Below the pieces are notes generated by a model. That model was not told the DNA's origin. It made no database searches and saw only the letters and a program-made list of their open reading frames with translations. A DNA stretch of 28,663 nucleotides from a virus. Location of the stretch: positions 1 through 28,663 of the IMG/VR virus record IMGVR_UViG_3300044825_000944, one strand, 5' to 3'. This document shows positions 15,600 through 22,932 of the stretch, in pieces. The translations under genes were made by a program, and so were the position numbers. How positions within the stretch are numbered: the stretch's first letter is position 1; each line of letters opens with the position of its first letter.

Positions 15600-16100
15600 A
15601 TGGCGAATAACGAGTTCGATCTGCCTGACGATTTCGATGACTACGATGATGGCGCTATTACGCAGGTGCGTAAGGCACATAAGGCGGCACAGCGCCGCAT
15701 CAAGGAGCTGGAGTCTGAACTCCAGGGTTTCCGTGTTGAGTCTCGGAAGCGCAGCGTGCAGGAAGTTCTCACGTCACGCGGATACAACCCGAAGATCGCT
15801 GATTTGATCCCTGAGGGTCTGACTAGCGAGGCAGAGATTACGTCTTGGCTCGATGACCGTAGCGACGTGTTCCAGCCCACGGTGGCTGTGAACGATGGTT
15901 CGCCGGACGATGGGCAGATGGGTAATCAGGCTGAGATTCAGGTGCCTCCGGGCTATCAGCAGTTCAACGAGGTTGTGAACGCGGGACAAGCACCGATTGG
16001 TGACGAGTCGCAGATTATGGCGATGATTGCGGCGGCTAAGACTCCCGAGGAGCTTAATCGCATCATCTTCAATAACGCGGCTGGGCCAGCGGTGTACTGA
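15600..16100 (+). CDS. Capsid scaffolding protein
   Basis: A 166-aa acidic protein directly before the capsid gene. Residues 1-18 are very acidic (FDLPDDFDDYDD), residues about 20-50 form a coiled coil (VRKAHKAAQRRIKELESELQGF), followed by a small helical domain (SVQEVLTSRGYNPKIADLIPEGL) and a Gln/Pro-rich linker. A C-terminal helix (SQIMAMIAAAKTPEELNRII) could contact the capsid protein. Size, composition and position match phage scaffolds, which template prohead assembly and are lost before packaging. ATG start with AGAGGG upstream. No protease gene is visible nearby, so removal may be by exit rather than cleavage. Confidence 0.85.
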   Translation: MANNEFDLPDDFDDYDDGAITQVRKAHKAAQRRIKELESELQGFRVESRKRSVQEVLTSRGYNPKIADLIPEGLTSEAEITSWLDDRSDVFQPTVAVNDGSPDDGQMGNQAEIQVPPGYQQFNEVVNAGQAPIGDESQIMAMIAAAKTPEELNRIIFNNAAGPAVY

Positions 16101-16142
16101 CCAAGTCCAACAACTAACCGCGAAAGGTGGTGAATCTCAACT

Positions 16143-17102
16143 ATGCCTAACACCTACACTGGTACGGCTACGATCAGCAACCAGACTGGCATGACTAACC
16201 TCGTCCAGACTGCTTATGATCGCTATGTTGAGATGGCTCTGCGTTCGCAGCCGCTCATCCGTGATGTTGCTGATAAGCGGCCTGTGCAGCAGGCCATGCC
16301 GGGTTCGTCGGTTGTCTTCCAGATTTACACTGATCTGGCTCAGGCTACCTCAACCCTTACTGAGAACGTTGACCCTGATGCTGTTGCTCTGAGCAACACC
16401 AGCACGGTCACGGTGACGCTGAATGAGTACGGCAATGCTGCCCTGCTTACGCGCCGCCTGGGTCTGTTCTCCCTGTCCGATGTCGATCCGGCAGCAGCGG
16501 ACATTATCGCTTACAACATGGCTGACAGCCTCGATGCTGTTGCTATGACGGAGCTTCGTGGTGGCAGCAATGTCCGCTACTCCCGTGACGCTTCTGACAC
16601 TCCGTCTTCGACCGCTACGGTTGAGGCGACGGATACGATTGCCCTGACGGACATTCGTTTCTGTGTGTCGAAGCTGCGTGCGGGTCTTGCTGTTCCGCGC
16701 CAGGGGTCGCTGTACGCGGCCTACATTCACCCTGAGGTTTCGCACGATCTTCGTAGCGAGACGACGGGTGGAGGTTTTCAGGATCTCCACAAGTACGATG
16801 CTTCGGAGAACTTCTGGCCTGGTTTCATCGGTACGATTGACGGCGCTTACTTCATTGAGACGCCGCGCATGTACAACGCTACCGATGGTGCCACGTCGGC
16901 TCGCGTGTTCCGCACGATCATCGTGGGCAAGCAGGCGCTTGCTGAGGCTGTCGCGGAGGAGCCGCACACCATCGTCGGTCCCGTGACCGACAAGCTGATG
17001 CGCCACCGGCCCCTGGGCTGGTACGGCGTTCTCGGGTGGAAGCGTTACCGTGAGGCTGCGCTGTACCGCATCGAGTCCAGCTCCAGCATCAACTCTGCCT
17101 GA
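16143..17102 (+). CDS. Major capsid protein, N4-gp56-like HK97 fold
   Basis: A 319-aa shell protein. The sequence runs through an N-terminal arm (YTGTATISNQTGMTNLVQTAYDRYVEMALR), an E-loop/P-domain region (MPGSSVVFQIYTDLAQATSTLTENVDPDAVALS), LTRRLGLFSLSDVDPAAADIIAYNMADSLD, and a C-terminal A-domain with LYAAYIHPEVSHDL and VGKQALAEAV (motifs abridged). This pattern is typical of the N4-gp56 family of HK97-fold capsids, to which I assign it from memory. AAAGGTGG precedes the ATG. It is followed by a 10-bp hairpin at 17117-17156, which would separate its high expression from the downstream genes. Confidence 0.9.
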   Translation: MPNTYTGTATISNQTGMTNLVQTAYDRYVEMALRSQPLIRDVADKRPVQQAMPGSSVVFQIYTDLAQATSTLTENVDPDAVALSNTSTVTVTLNEYGNAALLTRRLGLFSLSDVDPAAADIIAYNMADSLDAVAMTELRGGSNVRYSRDASDTPSSTATVEATDTIALTDIRFCVSKLRAGLAVPRQGSLYAAYIHPEVSHDLRSETTGGGFQDLHKYDASENFWPGFIGTIDGAYFIETPRMYNATDGATSARVFRTIIVGKQALAEAVAEEPHTIVGPVTDKLMRHRPLGWYGVLGWKRYREAALYRIESSSSINSA

Positions 17103-17116
17103 TAAGCACTGACGTA

Positions 17117-17156
17117 CCTGTAGGGGTCACTCAAATAGTGGGGTGGCCCCTACAGG
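17117..17156 (+). terminator. Strong hairpin after the capsid gene
   Basis: CCTGTAGGGG (17117-17126) pairs perfectly with CCCCTACAGG (17147-17156). An inner CACT/AGTG stem (17128-17131 with 17137-17140) lies in the loop. It begins 15 nt after the capsid stop and ends 17 nt before the next start. No U tract follows, so it may attenuate or stabilise capsid mRNA rather than fully terminate. Confidence 0.5.
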
Positions 17157-17172
17157 CGTTGGAAGGATAGGT

Positions 17173-17493
17173 ATGGCCTGTAGGACCGGGTGTATCACGC
17201 AAGACCATGAGACTTACGGACAGTGCCTTCGGGCAGCGTCCTTGCGGGTTGGCTGGGGCCGATCCCATCTCGGCATTGACCGGACTGCTGAGAAGAACAA
17301 GGAACAAGAGCTTGCCTTCTATCGGGAGGCGAGGGCTGCGGGTGTCCAGCCTGCTTCAACGAGGACACCGGATATCGCCAGGGCGCTTGATGTGAGTGCT
17401 AGGGCGGGTGCGGCGTTTGACGCAACGAATAACACATTCAGTAACGGTGCCCATTTCAGCCCCAAGACGGGGCAGGTTGTTAAGTTCGATTAA
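17173..17493 (+). CDS. Conserved small protein after the capsid gene
   Basis: A 106-aa protein starting at ATG 17173 (GGAAGGA six bases upstream), although the frame is open from 17143. The N-terminus MACRTGCITQDHETYGQCLRAASLRVGW has three Cys (3, 7, 18) and the middle is helical (KNKEQELAFYREARAAGVQPAST, then IARALDVSARAG). I recall this pattern as an uncharacterised family placed just after the capsid gene in phages with this order. The Cys could bind a metal. It is probably a small head protein, but that is inference. Confidence 0.75.
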   Translation: MACRTGCITQDHETYGQCLRAASLRVGWGRSHLGIDRTAEKNKEQELAFYREARAAGVQPASTRTPDIARALDVSARAGAAFDATNNTFSNGAHFSPKTGQVVKFD

Positions 17494-17502
17494 GGAGAAC
17501 AG

Positions 17503-17931
17503 GTGGCGAACGCTGTCTTCCCGAAGGCCAAGGAAGGCTTCCTCGATGGGAGCATTGACCTTGACACGGCGGTTATCAAGGTGGCCCTGGTTCGGGGTTA
17601 CACATATTCTTCCTCGCATGACACAGTCTCTGATGTGACTGGTGCTGGTGCGACTTTGCATGCCACGTCTGGTGCGCTGTCTTCTAAGACGGTGACTGAT
17701 GGCGTGTTTGATGCGGCTGATGTGACGTTCACGACGCCTGCGTCTGACACGAATGATCATGCGCTGCTGCTGTTCCAGTCGTCGTCTTCGACCGGTGGCG
17801 CTGATGTGGCTTCGACTAGCCAGCGTCTGATTGCGTGGATTGACACGGGCACGGGTATCCCGATTAAGCCTGCTGGTGGCGACATCACTGTGGTGTGGGA
17901 TTCCGGCGCTAACAAGATTTTCTCCCTGTAG
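17503..17931 (+). CDS. Probable head decoration or minor structural protein
   Basis: A 142-aa beta-rich protein: MANAVFPKAKEGFLDGSIDLDT, then VKVALVRG-like strands (VIKVALVRGYTYSSSHDTVSDV), a Thr/Ser/Ala-rich middle with VTDGVFDAADVTF, and DITVVWDSGANKIFSL at the end. There is no Cys, membrane or enzyme motif. Families with this KxGFLDGxIDLDT start are common in phage structural blocks; I cannot name the exact role. GTG start with AAGGAG. It lies between capsid-linked genes and the tail adaptor. Confidence 0.72.
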   Translation: MANAVFPKAKEGFLDGSIDLDTAVIKVALVRGYTYSSSHDTVSDVTGAGATLHATSGALSSKTVTDGVFDAADVTFTTPASDTNDHALLLFQSSSSTGGADVASTSQRLIAWIDTGTGIPIKPAGGDITVVWDSGANKIFSL

Positions 17932-17942
17932 GGGTTGTCTGA

Positions 17943-18737
17943 GTGACTGTCCAGTATCAGGACATCACTGAGCGTCCGGTCCAGTTCCTAGGTTGGAGTC
18001 TGGATCTGACGGTTTACCCGACCGGGGTGGGTTCGTCTGCTGCTGTGGGTACAGCTCAGGCGAACACCAGTATTGCCGTGTCTGGGGTTGCCGCTGCTGG
18101 CACTGTGGGCTCTGCCCAGGTGAATGCTGCCCTGCCTGTGGATGGGATTGCTGCTGGCTCTGGTGCTGTGGGCTCCCCCGCCCTGACAGCGGTCGTCGCC
18201 CCTTCGGGGCTGGCTTCAGGTGCGACAGTCGGCACGGCTAAGGCGAACGTCACTACCCCTGTTGCTGGTGTCGGTTCCGCTGCTGCCTTGGGTACGACGA
18301 CAGCGTTCACCTCGATGAACATCACGGGGTTTGCCTCTACGGGTGCCGTAGGCAACCCGAGCCTGAACCTAGTGATGTCCCCTGATGGGATTGCTGGGTC
18401 TGAACTGTTCGGGGATGCGGACACTATCGCCACCGTGTTCATCATCCCTGGACCTGTGGATCCGTCTAACGATTTCGGGACGGTGACTGTGACCCGTAAG
18501 GGCTGGTTGTTCAGGACGCCTCGCAACACCTACCAGTGGCGCATGTTCAAGGAGTACGAGGGCATCTCACTGTTGAGGGAAGACGGTGTGTGGTCTGAGG
18601 TACAGCACCCTGACTTGGAGCGCACCCTGGCTGCCCAAATCTATTTGGGTGGTGGCAGGGATCACTTCTTGGATGACGTTACGAAGGATGAGCTGGTGGC
18701 TTTGGGTTACACGGTGACGGAGGAGTTTATCCTGTGA
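17943..18737 (+). CDS. Structural protein with seven 20-residue repeats
   Basis: A 264-aa protein. Residues about 24-168 are seven tandem repeats of 20-21 residues with the pattern P-x-G-[VIL]-A-x(4)-V-G-x-A-x-x-N (for example AVSGVAAAGTVGSAQVNAAL, PVDGIAAGSGAVGSPALTAV, APSGLASGATVGTAKANVTT), predicted to form a beta-solenoid or extended beta shaft. The C-terminal 85 residues are a separate folded domain (GTVTVTRKGWLFRTPRNTYQW; SEVQHPDLERTLAAQIYLGGGRDHFL). GTG start. Its stop overlaps the next start (GTGA). Likely a head or tail surface protein. Confidence 0.75.
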   Translation: MTVQYQDITERPVQFLGWSLDLTVYPTGVGSSAAVGTAQANTSIAVSGVAAAGTVGSAQVNAALPVDGIAAGSGAVGSPALTAVVAPSGLASGATVGTAKANVTTPVAGVGSAAALGTTTAFTSMNITGFASTGAVGNPSLNLVMSPDGIAGSELFGDADTIATVFIIPGPVDPSNDFGTVTVTRKGWLFRTPRNTYQWRMFKEYEGISLLREDGVWSEVQHPDLERTLAAQIYLGGGRDHFLDDVTKDELVALGYTVTEEFIL

Positions 18738-19621
18738 CGACGTTCGATGAACTGACGGATGATGTCCTGTCGATGCTGCGTGGCTATGTGCGTTCGCAGG
18801 AGTCTGTGACTGCTTTGAACGGGTCGCTGAATGCGACGGCTACTACGTTCAATGTGGATAACGGTTCCCGCCTGGGTATGGGTCGGGCTGAGATTGATGA
18901 TGAGCTTGTCTACATTGATGCGATCACGACGAATGCTGTGTCTTTGCAGCCGTGGGGTCGTGGTGTGGATGGGACGACTGCGACTACGCACAGCGATAAT
19001 GCCCGTGTCACGTTCAATCCCCTGTTCCCTCGCCACTATGTGAAGCGTGCAATCAATGACACGATCCAGTCGATGGGTGTGGAGTTGAAGGCTCAGGATG
19101 TGACGACGTTCACGTTCCTGGCTTCAAAGAGTACCTACTCGATTCCTGCGACTGTGAAGTCTGTGTTTCAGGTGACTTGGCAGACGGTTGGCCCTTCGGG
19201 CCGCTGGGAGACAGTGAGGCGCTGGCAGGCTGATACGTCTGCTGCTGCTTCCGCTTACGCGACGGGGAAGACGATCACAGTATGGGATCCGATTGTTCCT
19301 GGCAGGACAGTTCAGGTGCGGTTCTTGAAGGAGCCGACGAGCCTGTCAGCAGGGTCGGACACGCTCACGGGGACGACTGGTTTTCCTGCATCGTGCCGGG
19401 ATGTTGTTGCTCTGGGGACGGCTGCCCGACTTGTGTCGTCAATCGATGTGGCACTGCTGGATCCGAGTTCTGTGCAGGCAGGCTTCTTTGATGAGCGCCG
19501 ACAGATTGGTTCTGCCTCGAATGTGGCTAGGACTTTGTATGCGCTGTATCAGCAGCGTCTGGCTGAGGAGATCGCCAGGTTCCGTGACAACCTCAATACG
19601 CCCATTCACTATCGGAAGTAG
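18734..19621 (+). CDS. Probable head-to-tail adaptor protein
   Basis: A 295-aa protein. Residues about 22-85 form a beta module (VTALNGSLNATATTFNVDNGSRL, then IDDELVYIDAI, then PWGRGVDGTTATTHSDNARV). The following half is helical and beta mixed (FPRHYVKRAINDTIQSMGVELKAQDV), and the C-terminus is helical (ARTLYALYQQRLAEEIARF). Helical adaptors of this size sit below the portal in podoviruses (T7 gp11 role), and gene order fits, so I call it an adaptor; this is inference. GTG start overlapping the previous stop by 4 nt. Confidence 0.68.
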   Translation: MTTFDELTDDVLSMLRGYVRSQESVTALNGSLNATATTFNVDNGSRLGMGRAEIDDELVYIDAITTNAVSLQPWGRGVDGTTATTHSDNARVTFNPLFPRHYVKRAINDTIQSMGVELKAQDVTTFTFLASKSTYSIPATVKSVFQVTWQTVGPSGRWETVRRWQADTSAAASAYATGKTITVWDPIVPGRTVQVRFLKEPTSLSAGSDTLTGTTGFPASCRDVVALGTAARLVSSIDVALLDPSSVQAGFFDERRQIGSASNVARTLYALYQQRLAEEIARFRDNLNTPIHYRK

Positions 19622-19626
19622 GATAG

Positions 19627-20079
19627 ATGCCCCGTAGGTATTACTCGTCTACTGCGGTAGCAACCACGTTGTCTGCTTCCGCAAATAATTCAACGACTTC
19701 GATCACGGTTACTGCCTTGTCGGGGTTCCCTGTGTCCACTCCGTGGACTGCGATCCTTGATGCTGATACGGCCTCTGAGGAGGTTGTGACTGTCACGGGT
19801 GTCAGCGGTACCACGTTGACTGTGACTCGTGGTGTGGATGGAACTTCGGCTGTGTCTCATGCTGCTGGTGCTGTGTTCCGGCATGGTGTGTCAGCTCGTG
19901 ATTTCGATGAGACGAACTCACACGTTAATGACAACTCTACGGACGTTCATACGCAGTATGTCACTAAAGCCCTATTTACCGCCCCCCGTCAACTTCTGTC
20001 CTCAACCGCCTCGGGCACGCCTGTGGTTATTGCCATCGAGGACGACCAACTCATCCTGTCCGCTCAGGTATTCAACTAG
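19627..20079 (+). CDS. Beta-module structural protein
   Basis: A 150-aa protein whose residues about 10-85 repeat the beta module of the adaptor upstream: LSASANNSTTSITVTALSGF, then ILDADTASEEVVTVTGVSG, then LTVTRGVDGTSAVSHAAGAVFRHG. The C-terminal part (ARDFDETNSHVNDNSTDVH) looks like a linker, followed by VIAIEDDQLILSAQVFN. Such RGVDGTxAxxH modules are common in tail-associated phage proteins. ATG start 6 nt after the adaptor gene. Probably a tail or fibre-attachment component. Confidence 0.7.
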   Translation: MPRRYYSSTAVATTLSASANNSTTSITVTALSGFPVSTPWTAILDADTASEEVVTVTGVSGTTLTVTRGVDGTSAVSHAAGAVFRHGVSARDFDETNSHVNDNSTDVHTQYVTKALFTAPRQLLSSTASGTPVVIAIEDDQLILSAQVFN

Positions 20080-20091
20080 GGAGAAACCACC

Positions 20092-20454
20092 ATGGCTCAG
20101 TTCACTAAGACCCTCCTTAGTGGGTCCACTCAGGGCAGGGGTATCAAGGTCGTCGCTACGGCGTCGAGCGGCACGACGATCCATGCCACGGGCATCTCGT
20201 CGTCCACGATTGACGAGGTGTGGCTCTACGCCTATAACAGCGACACCACGGCGCGGCTCTTGACGATCCAGTACGGCAACACAACCTCGCCCGATGACGA
20301 CATAAAGGTGACCATTCCTGCACAGTCGGGACTTGTGCTCGTCGCCCCCGGTCTGACCCTCACGGGCACCGGGTCCGCGGCTAACACCATCCGCGCCTAT
20401 GCTGCGACGGCTAACGTCATTACGATTCACGGCTACGTCAACAGGATTGCATAA
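20092..20454 (+). CDS. Small beta-rich virion protein
   Basis: A 120-aa beta-rich protein: FTKTLLSGSTQGRGIKVVATASSGTTIHATG, EVWLYAYNSDTTARLLTIQYGN, then VTIPAQSGLVLVAPGLTLTGTG and ANVITIHGYVNRIA. No Cys or charge clusters. The layout (EVWLYAYN..T....LTI..G, PAQSGLVLV.PGL.L) is a recurrent phage and environmental-phage pattern with a jelly-roll look. AGGGAGAAACC precedes the ATG. The stop overlaps the fibre start (TAATGA). It may be a base or chaperone for the fibre (inference). Confidence 0.7.
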   Translation: MAQFTKTLLSGSTQGRGIKVVATASSGTTIHATGISSSTIDEVWLYAYNSDTTARLLTIQYGNTTSPDDDIKVTIPAQSGLVLVAPGLTLTGTGSAANTIRAYAATANVITIHGYVNRIA

Positions 20455-21332
20455 TGACTAGGCGGTCACGTCTATTCGTTACCACGGCGGTCAAGGATTG
20501 GGGGCAGTCGCCGCTCAGTCGCGTGCCCAATACTTCCGCGTTTGTGGCCGCAACTGGTGGCACAGAAACCACGCCCGGTGACGGCTACAAATACCACACA
20601 TTCACAGACTCGGGCACATTCACTGTTTCCAGCGGGGGCTCCGTCGAGTACCTTGTCGTGGCTGGCGGCGGCGGCGGCGGCGGCATCATCGGCGGTGGCG
20701 GGGGCGCGGGAGAGTTTGAGACTGCCACCACAACCGTTAGCGCACAGGCATACACAGTAACCGTTGGTGGCGGTGGGTCCGCCGGAACTGGCAGCGCCAA
20801 TGGTGGTGCGGGGTCAACCAGTTCGTTCGGCTCTATCGCTTCATCAAACGGCGGCGGCGGCGGCGGGTCATACACAAACAACAGCACGCAGAATAACGGT
20901 CAATCGGGCGGCTCCGGCGGCGGTGGCAACTTTGGTGCACTCGGAGGCTCCGCTACGGCATCAGGCGGCGGCCTCGGCAACAGCGGCGGCGCCGGTGCTG
21001 GCGGCGGCGACGCAGCGGCTGGTGGTGGCGGCGGTGGAGCGTCAGCGGCCGGATCGAACGCAACCTCACCGGGCGGGCTAGGCGTAGGCGGCGCGGGCGG
21101 TAACGGAACCACGTTCGCTGGCAGCACTTACGCGGGCGGCGGCGGCGGCGGCGCGAATAGCACCGCATCGACCGGAGGCGCTGGCGGCTCTGGTGGCGGG
21201 GGCGCGGGCCAGAAGAACACGACAGGAACAAACGGAACCGCCAACACTGGTGGCGGTGGCGGTGGCGGTGGCAACCCCAATAACGGCGGTGCGGGTGGCA
21301 AAGGAATCGTCATCATTCGGTACACGGTCTAA
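20454..21332 (+). CDS. Glycine-rich tail fibre / adhesin
   Basis: A 292-aa protein. Residues 1-60 form an attachment domain ending YKYHTFTDSGTFTVSSGG. SVEYLVVAGGGGGGG (about 63-77) starts a very long glycine-rich region with clusters of G4-G8 separated by Ser, Ala, Asn and Thr, ending in GGAGGKGIVIIRYTV. This entry and exit signature is typical of glycine-rich phage adhesins, which fold as polyglycine-II sandwiches (as in T4-like S16 gp38) with variable loops that bind receptors. The DNA is correspondingly GGC/GGT-rich. It is the best receptor-binding candidate in the window. Confidence 0.82.
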   Translation: MTRRSRLFVTTAVKDWGQSPLSRVPNTSAFVAATGGTETTPGDGYKYHTFTDSGTFTVSSGGSVEYLVVAGGGGGGGIIGGGGGAGEFETATTTVSAQAYTVTVGGGGSAGTGSANGGAGSTSSFGSIASSNGGGGGGSYTNNSTQNNGQSGGSGGGGNFGALGGSATASGGGLGNSGGAGAGGGDAAAGGGGGGASAAGSNATSPGGLGVGGAGGNGTTFAGSTYAGGGGGGANSTASTGGAGGSGGGGAGQKNTTGTNGTANTGGGGGGGGNPNNGGAGGKGIVIIRYTV

Positions 21333-21343
21333 GGGGCTGCGTT

Positions 21344-21706
21344 ATGGCTTACTTTGCACAGATAGACGACGACGGTACGGTGTTGCAAGTCATTAGCGTG
21401 AGCAACGCTGACGCCCCCGACCCCGCACCGGAACACTCTGAGCCGCTGGGGCAGGCGTTTATCGCCTCGCTCGGGCTGGATGGTGAGTGGCGGCAGACTT
21501 CATACAACGGCAATTTCCGCAAGGCATACGCGGGAATCGGATGGCGCTACGACGCTGCCGCGGACGTGTTCATCGAGCCGCAGCCGTTCCCTTCGTGGAG
21601 CCTTGACGCTAACCACAATTGGCAGCCGCCGACGCCCATGCCTTCCGAGGGTGGCCCGTGGCGCTGGGACGAAGGCAGCCTATCTTGGATTGAGTCCTCA
21701 ATCTAG
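21344..21706 (+). CDS. Small tail-associated protein of a cyanophage-like family
   Basis: A 120-aa protein: MAYFAQIDDDGTVLQVISVSN, then W..TSYNGNFRKAYAGIGWRYD, then FIEPQPFPSWSLDANHNWQPPTPMP, and RWDEGSLSWIES. I recognise the combination TSYN.N.RK.YAGIG..YD / PPQP..SW.L / W..PTP.P as a family frequent in marine cyanophages and other environmental phages, often near fibre genes. Its function has not been settled to my knowledge. Trp-rich and acidic. It ends the fibre operon and is followed by 133 nt of hairpin-rich intergenic DNA. Confidence 0.75.
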   Translation: MAYFAQIDDDGTVLQVISVSNADAPDPAPEHSEPLGQAFIASLGLDGEWRQTSYNGNFRKAYAGIGWRYDAAADVFIEPQPFPSWSLDANHNWQPPTPMPSEGGPWRWDEGSLSWIESSI

Positions 21707-21748
21707 GGGTTAACGCTCCCTGTCCACTTTGCCCCTGTGTCGGCTCCT

Positions 21749-21816
21749 GGCGCTTGTCGGGGATCGGGTCTACCCTTGACAGGAAAGCGCCCCACCGAGT
21801 GCGACCTCGATGGGGC
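21749..21816 (+). promoter_or_regulatory. Two overlapping hairpins before the Cys-rich operon
   Basis: GGCGCTT (21749-21755) pairs with AAGCGCC (21785-21791), with inner TGTC/GACA and GGG/CCC pairs. GCCCCACCGAG (21789-21799) pairs with CTCGATGGGGC (21806-21816) except for one position. The two stems share three bases (21789-21791), so they compete, like an attenuator. TTGACA at 21776-21781 looks like a -35 box but has no good -10. The next gene starts 23 nt after the second stem. Confidence 0.4.
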
Positions 21817-21839
21817 TAGGCCCGACCAGAGGAAGGCTG

Positions 21840-22103
21840 GTGGACCCAATGACAGAGTCTAGCGATGCAAAGCGGCATGACGATATGTGCCGTGCTGGCA
21901 GCCAATGGGATCAACACTGCATGTGCCAGTTCATTTCGCGGGTGCGATCTGATGAGCGATCCAAATTGGCTAAGGTGATGGGTCAGGTGTCGCACCAGAA
22001 TGCCGACCAGGGCAACAGGATAACGGTCTTTGCTGGCAAGCCAGTCAACGGCAGCGTGCTGGTCTGGCAGGATGGTCAGTACGTTTGGGTAAACCCCCGA
22101 TGA
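21840..22103 (+). CDS. Cys-rich small protein, paralog A
   Basis: The GTG at 21840 has GAGG at the right distance; ATG 21849 is an alternative that gives MTESSDAK as N-terminus. The product carries HDDMC, nine residues, CMC, then QFISRVRSDERSK, so the motif is HDxxC...CxCx[LF]IxxVxxxER. The C-terminal half is different (RITVFAGKPVNGSVLVWQDGQYVW, a beta hairpin). It is the first of four adjacent genes with the same motif (next at 22100, 22402, 22620). The Cys/His set suggests a small zinc site. Related small proteins are common in actinobacterial phages as hypotheticals. Function unknown. Confidence 0.68.
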   Translation: MDPMTESSDAKRHDDMCRAGSQWDQHCMCQFISRVRSDERSKLAKVMGQVSHQNADQGNRITVFAGKPVNGSVLVWQDGQYVWVNPR

Positions 22104-22369
22104 CCCACGACCCGCTGTGCCCGCTGGAGCAGCCGTGCGAGCGAGGGCTTCACCACCTACTGGCCTATCCCTCCGCACCTCCGATCTGGTGCGAGCCCTG
22201 CGGAACCGAATGCCGATGCGCCCTGATTGCCCAGGTCGTCAAGCGGGAGCAGGAGAAGGCAGCAGAGCGAATTGCGTCTATTGAGCCAGTGGGCGAGCCC
22301 TTCGATGGCGGTTACCACGATGGTTACCGCGACGCCCTAGATCATGCGGAGCAGGCGGTCACAGCATGA
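22100..22369 (+). CDS. Cys-rich small protein, paralog B
   Basis: An 89-aa protein starting MTHDPLCPLEQPC at an ATG that overlaps the previous stop (ATGA). It has eight Cys and several His: CP..PC, then WCEPCGTECRCALIAQVVKREQEK. The CxC followed by [AL]LIxxVxxxE motif is shared with the neighbours; the insert between HDPLC and CxC is the longest of the four and adds a CxxC pair, enough for a second zinc site. The C-terminus is acidic (EPFDGGYHDGYRDALDHAEQ). Function unknown. Confidence 0.7.
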   Translation: MTHDPLCPLEQPCERGLHHLLAYPSAPPIWCEPCGTECRCALIAQVVKREQEKAAERIASIEPVGEPFDGGYHDGYRDALDHAEQAVTA

Positions 22370-22401
22370 GCAGCGAACACCGGGACTCACATGGAGCATG
22401 T

Positions 22402-22617
22402 ATGACCCACGACCCGCTGTGCCCTTGTGAGAGTCACAAGCAGCCGCACATCAAGTACCTAGGCGGTCATTGCCACTACTGCCAATGCGACCTGATCGCC
22501 ACGGTAGCCGATCGCGAGCGGGCGAAGGCAACCAAGGTGACCACAGGCGGCACCTTCGGGCCGGGGGTGGACGGCATCACGGATGCCGATGTCACCGCTT
22601 TCTTGGAGCAGATCTAG
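22402..22617 (+). CDS. Cys-rich small protein, paralog C
   Basis: A 71-aa protein, MTHDPLCPCESHKQPH... with HCHYCQCDLIATVADRERAK. ATG 22402 is chosen because its first eight residues equal those of paralogs B and D and GGAG precedes it. An in-frame ATG at 22366, overlapping the previous stop, would add 12 residues. Cys 7, 9 and a later HxHxxCxC give a likely zinc site. The C-terminus (FGPGVDGITDADVTAFLEQI) is unrelated to B and D. Function unknown. Confidence 0.68.
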   Translation: MTHDPLCPCESHKQPHIKYLGGHCHYCQCDLIATVADRERAKATKVTTGGTFGPGVDGITDADVTAFLEQI

Positions 22618-22619
22618 CC

Positions 22620-22829
22620 ATGACTCACGATCCGTTGTGCCCTCGCGCCACATACGACATGCCGTGCTGCTGCAACCTGATTGAGCGCGTAAGGGCTCAC
22701 GAGCGACAGCGATTCGTCAACATTGTTGATCAGCGCACGACTGAACTCACAACATGCGGACACGAAAACTGCCGGACACTTGCGGACGGGGCTCGCCTCG
22801 CCCTCAACGAGTGCCTAGCGTCCATCTGA
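22620..22829 (+). CDS. Cys-rich small protein, paralog D
   Basis: A 69-aa protein, MTHDPLCPRATYDMPCCCNLIERVRAHERQRF, two nt after paralog C. The HDPLC to CCC distance is the shortest of the set. A second Cys/His group follows (TTCGHENCRTLADGARLALNEC). GGAG lies 11 nt upstream of the ATG. It is the last gene before 600 nt of non-coding DNA. The shared MTHDPLCP start and IxxVRxxER helix show common descent with A-C. Function unknown. Confidence 0.7.
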   Translation: MTHDPLCPRATYDMPCCCNLIERVRAHERQRFVNIVDQRTTELTTCGHENCRTLADGARLALNECLASI

Positions 22830-22860
22830 TATCCTTGCCACCTACCTACCCAGTAGAGCC

Positions 22861-22892
22861 GAACCCCGGTTGAGGTCATCTCACCGGGGTTC
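22861..22892 (+). terminator. 13-bp hairpin ending the Cys-rich operon
   Basis: GAACCCCGG (22861-22869) pairs with CCGGGGTTC (22884-22892). After a one-base bulge, TGAG (22871-22874) pairs with CTCA (22880-22883) over a 5-nt loop. It begins 31 nt after the last stop. No T tract follows, so efficiency on its own is doubtful; a second, T-tailed terminator follows at 22933. Confidence 0.55.
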
Positions 22893-22932
22893 GTGCATTC
22901 CAAGTCCGCAACGTAAGAATTGACGACTAACT

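Noticed and set aside
20585-21325. Pro-rich minus-strand ORFs opposite the fibre gene
   Set aside because: They are complements of GGC/GGT glycine codons and carry no independent signal.
21776-21805. TTGACA as a promoter for the Cys-rich operon
   Set aside because: The region 16-18 nt downstream contains no A/T-rich -10 hexamer and lies within a strong hairpin.
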